This document shows positions 62,101 through 64,000 of a stretch of DNA of 64,000 bases, in pieces. Made by a program: the position numbers and the translations under genes. Below the pieces are notes generated by a model that had not been told where the DNA came from, did no database searches, and saw only the letters and a program-made list of their open reading frames with translations. The DNA comes from Niallia sp. NCCP-28 (GTDB lineage Bacteria; Bacillota; Bacilli; Bacillales; Cytobacillaceae): positions 558,001 to 622,000 of the forward strand of contig NZ_BQYJ01000003.1 in NCBI RefSeq assembly GCF_023168165.1. The letters are read 5' to 3'. Position 1 is the stretch's first letter, and each line of letters opens with the position of its first letter.

Positions 62101-62309
62101 AAATTTGTTTTCATTATATTAGAAAACAAATACTGATACTCAGCTTTAGGCAATAAGGAAACGAGACGCTTCTTGGATTCTTCACCAATGGTTTGACAAA
62201 ATGTGGTTTTGCCAGATCCAGACAAACCGGCAATTCCTAACGATTGATCTTCCCGTAAGACGGCATCTAAACAGTTAATATTGTTGACAATTAATTGTTT
62301 TACTTTCAT
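59139..62309 (-). CDS. Large UvrA-like ABC ATPase with unusual domain order
   Basis: 1056 residues, a UvrA paralogue. First cassette: Walker A GLSGSGKTT (28-36), zinc finger C131/C134...C145/C148, signature LSGGE (219-223), Walker B IIIDE. Second cassette: Walker A GESGCGKST (351-359), no zinc finger, degenerate signature LSTGE (457-461), Walker B FIFDE, then a 500-residue extension (560-1056) with CSCC (670-673), CPVC (797-800), CPFC (960-963) and CVSC (985-988). The extension (YYQFSKLQFIFDEIKNELG...TFLYGYWEKSFYDKAG...ITCPVCRG) resembles the insertion domain that canonical UvrA has in its first cassette. AGGAGG precedes the ATG. A drug-resistance or repair accessory role is possible but unproven. 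Confidence 0.85.
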   Translation of the reverse strand: MKVKQLIVNNINCLDAVLREDQSLGIAGLSGSGKTTFCQTIGEESKKRLVSLLPKAEYQYLFSNIMKTNFSAIKIEDMPLVLFLGKSSISSNPRSTIGTHTGVFKEIRKRLAEKFHLSPEVFSFNNALGWCSECKGRGTTKNVECKKCKGRRYNPEVEHYKIELWNQSYSISDINNLSIESIHSLSEELHINEEKQYILKNIINMNIGYLTLNRIMGTLSGGELTRLYLAEFMAASENTVIIIDEISVGLDRQTLLKILEQIKQLGYKNQIWLIDHSDTVLDTADEQLFFGPGSGKYGGEIVGESPRPKPIFWERNQEMPTGYYQFHDLYCRNVQIDEIQIPKNRLVTFTGESGCGKSTLVNECISKDFLKRYPKDKLVMVGQDRNQSITSRSTVATFLDIKKKITKYSNEIDDIFQRSIEDIMEDIPNGDIAHKRLSLLIKLGLGYLTLERKTQTLSTGEFQCVHLVSELFANSRNPHTLFIFDEPSKGLSQNILNQFIDSIRGILQDESVSIMMIEHNTYMLKSSDFIVDFGKRQLAPVQHLDVVSHDDYYREKNKEDRVVPLQISSTLNHQKGINYLKENHIAYFKNAENIYKGGILKSLSSMARLIYGEYESETIAPVIAIDLERHLYSQYSFLYEIGGLINHIVAAHPTNKDTNSFDFYYQNNHCSCCSGRRMIEKFDFDVVIQDKTVPFWDGLLHPDVMEILKYYQFSKLQFIFDEIKNELGQDISKSYNEMTEAEKHTFLYGYWEKSFYDKAGKASRTWEGFNLIIGRYMAISKSIIKEHIKASKEMITCPVCRGTVLNHCKKLNFGDVDIREIIHQPIDEVIKTVGNLPELEKLKAIVGGDIALTEEVSLLPREIQVSLKMFELELASFAGYEMVLQNVLPFWDRIKGNIEAISSKSLLTICDFANIDETRETIIDKYFTNGKYKKLTYVYEAFGYKKIVTLINKIKKSHPCPFCKGKKVISEDGLHDGVHKLSVPCVSCYASGIDEEGRKKIVNGTNIQTWLTGKVSDVVDENLNMEAVADIPIFHRIRELNKRDMMAVYQCLEQNN

Positions 62310-62800
62310 CGGATATCCTCCTCATTTTCTAAATCTAGCATTACCATGTTAGCATACCTTCAAATGAATTTGTTTTGTTTTAATTCATTTGATTGTAGAG
62401 AAATCAATGAAGTAGAGTTTACTAACCTTAAATAGTCCAGCATTTTTCATTTTGTGACAACTCCTTATTTCGGTATATTTTTTTATCAAAATTAGCTTTT
62501 CACAATTTTTTTAGGCAAATATTTTAAATTTATAGCGAAACGATGGGAATAACCATTTGTATCGTTGTTCCTAATCCACTAGTTGCATTGCTCTGTCCCC
62601 CGTTCACTTCTACACTAGATACCCTAAGCTGAACCCTCCCTTATCAATCCATAAATCGCTCGAAAATATAAGGGTTTTGATTCTTATATCAGATATCCTA
62701 TGTATATTTCGCCAGCCCTTTTTTACATATTTCAAAAATAGAAAAGATTCAATTGCACAATAAATTTCGTTATAATGATATTCTAAGGAGGTGTTTACAT
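62310..62800. other. Divergent gene-free region
   Basis: 491 bases between the UvrA-like gene and a small plus-strand frame. No clear operator; TATAAT at 62771-62776 belongs to the small frame downstream. Confidence 0.4.
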
Positions 62801-62884
62801 ATGGAGAATCACTTAAGATTGTCTGGTACTTCTTCCACTCATGCAAAGCCTATTATTGGAAAGGCGATACTTTGCATGGGGTGA
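62801..62884 (+). CDS. Possible 27-residue peptide
   Basis: ATG 62801 follows a perfect AAGGAGGTG with ideal spacing and a TATAAT box 25 bases earlier, so it is probably translated. The peptide starts MENHLRLSGTSSTHAKP and has no recognised relative. It may be a leader peptide or the remains of a longer gene. Confidence 0.4.
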   Translation: MENHLRLSGTSSTHAKPIIGKAILCMG

Positions 62885-62972
62885 AACAAGTAGTTTTATC
62901 GCTAAATAAGCTTTTTTGATAGTTTGGCTTTGCACCTTATTTATTCAAAATCCAAATAAGGAGCGGGCGAAA

Positions 62973-63242
62973 TTGAAATATATGAACGCAAAAAAAGTTT
63001 TACCTGAAAAGCTGATCTTAGAAATCCAAAAGTATATTCAAGGGGAAACCCTTTATATTCCGAAGCAGGAAACTAAACATCAAAAATGGGGATCTGCAAG
63101 CGGCGGAAGGCAGATGCTTGATCGCCGCAACCGTGAAATTAAAGATGCTTTTATTCGTGGCAGCAACATCCAGCAGCTCGCTGCGGAGTATTATCTCTCC
63201 ACTGAAACCATCAAAAAAATCGTGTATTCCCATAAAAAATAG
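62973..63242 (+). CDS. CD3324 family helix-turn-helix protein
   Basis: 89 residues from TTG 62973 (AAGGAG nine bases upstream; the open frame reaches 62916). KYMNAKKVLPEKLILEIQKYIQGETLYIPK and WGSASGGRQMLDRRNREIKDAFIRGSNIQQLAAEYYLSTETIKKIVYS match the CD3324 family: a short N-terminal motif followed by a Mor-like HTH. Probably a DNA-binding protein of unknown target. A terminator follows. Confidence 0.8.
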   Translation: MKYMNAKKVLPEKLILEIQKYIQGETLYIPKQETKHQKWGSASGGRQMLDRRNREIKDAFIRGSNIQQLAAEYYLSTETIKKIVYSHKK

Positions 63243-63243
63243 A

Positions 63244-63283
63244 AAAACAGCATGGGTGAAAAATTTTTTATCTGTGCTGTTTT
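63244..63283 (+). terminator. Terminator of the CD3324-type gene
   Basis: AAAACAGCA (63244-63252) pairs with TGCTGTTTT (63275-63283). Confidence 0.65.
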
Positions 63284-63386
63284 CGTTTTAGGTAAAAAAC
63301 ATTTCTAAATCATTTTCTCTCTTTTAAAAGTTTATGGCATTTTTTAAAATAGGGGGACAGCAATATAAAAATAGGAGAGATAAATA

Positions 63387-64000
63387 ATGACCGAAACATT
63401 CATTAAAAATGAACAGTTCAATTTTATAAAAAAACAAATTGCTTTGATTAAAGACAGCGCCAAAAAGCATGTACCCCCTACTGTTTTGGATGCGACGATT
63501 GATTTGGCCAATGCCAAAATCTTGGACCTCTTTTCCTATGCCTCATCAGAGCAAATAAATATACTGGATCTTTCCAACCTGAAAACAGATGAGGAGTACG
63601 AGCAATACATTCAGCATATTTCCGCCTTGGTACTGCCTTTTCCATCTATCACAGAGCAGCAGCTGAAAAAAATGTTTCCCAAAAATAAAAAATTAAAGCT
63701 GCCTGATTTATCAGCACTGACCCAAAGTCCTTTCACTTATTTAGGATGGAACGATTTAAGAGCCAATAAAAAATTTATCGTCTATGAGCTGGAAGGAAAA
63801 ATGGTTGGAATGGAAGGGAAAGTGACACCGGCCAGCAAATCTAATTTTTGTTCGATCTGCAATTGTTTTGGCGAGGTTGCCTATTTTTCCACCATAACCA
63901 AAGCAAAAAAAACAAAAAATCCTGATTATTACAAAGCCATCGGCAATCTTATCTGCGCTGACAGCAGCGAATGCAATCAAAAAATAACTAGTGTCGACTA
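63387..64000 (+). CDS. FusB/Fbp-type EF-G binding protein (3' end beyond window)
   Basis: 204 codons are visible with no stop, so the C-terminus (about ten residues) lies past the edge. FIKNEQFNFIKKQIALIKDSAKKHVPPTVLDATIDLANAKILDLF is the helical N-terminal EF-G binding domain, and FCSICNCFGEVAYFSTITKAKK...GNLICADSSECNQKI is the zinc-finger domain with its four-Cys site. FusB and FusC free EF-G from fusidic acid-stalled ribosomes; chromosomal Bacillus relatives may act in normal translation. AGGAGAG precedes the ATG. Confidence 0.9.
   Translation, partial: MTETFIKNEQFNFIKKQIALIKDSAKKHVPPTVLDATIDLANAKILDLFSYASSEQINILDLSNLKTDEEYEQYIQHISALVLPFPSITEQQLKKMFPKNKKLKLPDLSALTQSPFTYLGWNDLRANKKFIVYELEGKMVGMEGKVTPASKSNFCSICNCFGEVAYFSTITKAKKTKNPDYYKAIGNLICADSSECNQKITSVD

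Noticed and set aside
62610-62846. 78-codon minus frame
   Set aside because: No start signal; the opposite-strand 27-codon frame has a perfect one.
1-64000. CRISPR arrays, tRNA or rRNA genes, intact insertion sequences, prophage genes
   Set aside because: No regular spaced repeats, cloverleaf sequences, transposase or phage structural genes were seen.

Overview
The window is low-GC Gram-positive DNA. Strong AGGAGG-type ribosome binding sites, many TTG and GTG starts, U-tract terminators, a T-box leader, and genes such as exoA, mhqN, ypbS-, ykuK- and gapB-type genes all point to a Bacillaceae chromosome (Bacillus, Niallia or Cytobacillus-like). I saw no rRNA, tRNA, CRISPR array, intact insertion sequence or phage module.

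Layout. 0-4 kb: a truncated gene, an SDR dehydrogenase, and a MarR regulator divergent from a CBS-domain/MFS efflux pair. 4-10 kb: a TetR regulator followed by a sulfonate-type ABC importer (ATPase, lipoprotein, two permeases) and an NtaA/DszA-like flavin monooxygenase, probably for uptake and desulfonation of an organosulfur compound; the first permease is split by a frameshift in an A9 tract. 10-11 kb: a decayed stretch with YunG-like and SLAP-like remnants. 11-13.4 kb: an ECF sigma/anti-sigma pair, then a Fur-boxed mini-operon of a 42-residue Cys-cluster protein and an FbpA-like protein; a perfect Zur box lies just beyond. 13.4-19.3 kb: a cytosine utilisation operon (deacetylase, codA, MHS transporter, codB) divergent from a YheO/DauR-type regulator. 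19.4-27.5 kb: TerC, YkuK, MerR-type regulator, TetR plus ABC-2 exporter, GNAT, HAD and YpbS proteins. 27.5-29.7 kb: a XerC/D-like recombinase and two small genes, each followed directly by a dif-like site. 29.7-44 kb: quinone-stress genes (mhqN, dioxygenase), exoA, a murG paralogue, a DEAD-box helicase, a V4R-STAS protein, dacC and an AbrB-type permease. 44.5-49 kb: a TacAT-like toxin-antitoxin pair, a DinB pseudogene, gapB with a large inverted repeat matching CcpN boxes, and a SufR-like regulator pseudogene. 49.8-52 kb: T-box-controlled leuA. 52-64 kb: PadR/HAAS membrane pair, RHH and DUF4279 proteins, a P-loop kinase, a DHA3 efflux pump with an ArsR regulator, a nucleotidyltransferase, a large rearranged UvrA-like ATPase, a CD3324-type protein and the start of a FusB-type EF-G binding protein.

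The points most worth following are the dif-like site at the 3' end of each of three neighbouring genes around the recombinase, the UvrA-like protein with modules in an unusual order, the minimal TacA-like antitoxin, the Fur-controlled small-protein operon, and the orphan Zur operator. Several genes carry single-base differences in homopolymer runs, so assembly error must be excluded before they are called pseudogenes or phase-variable.
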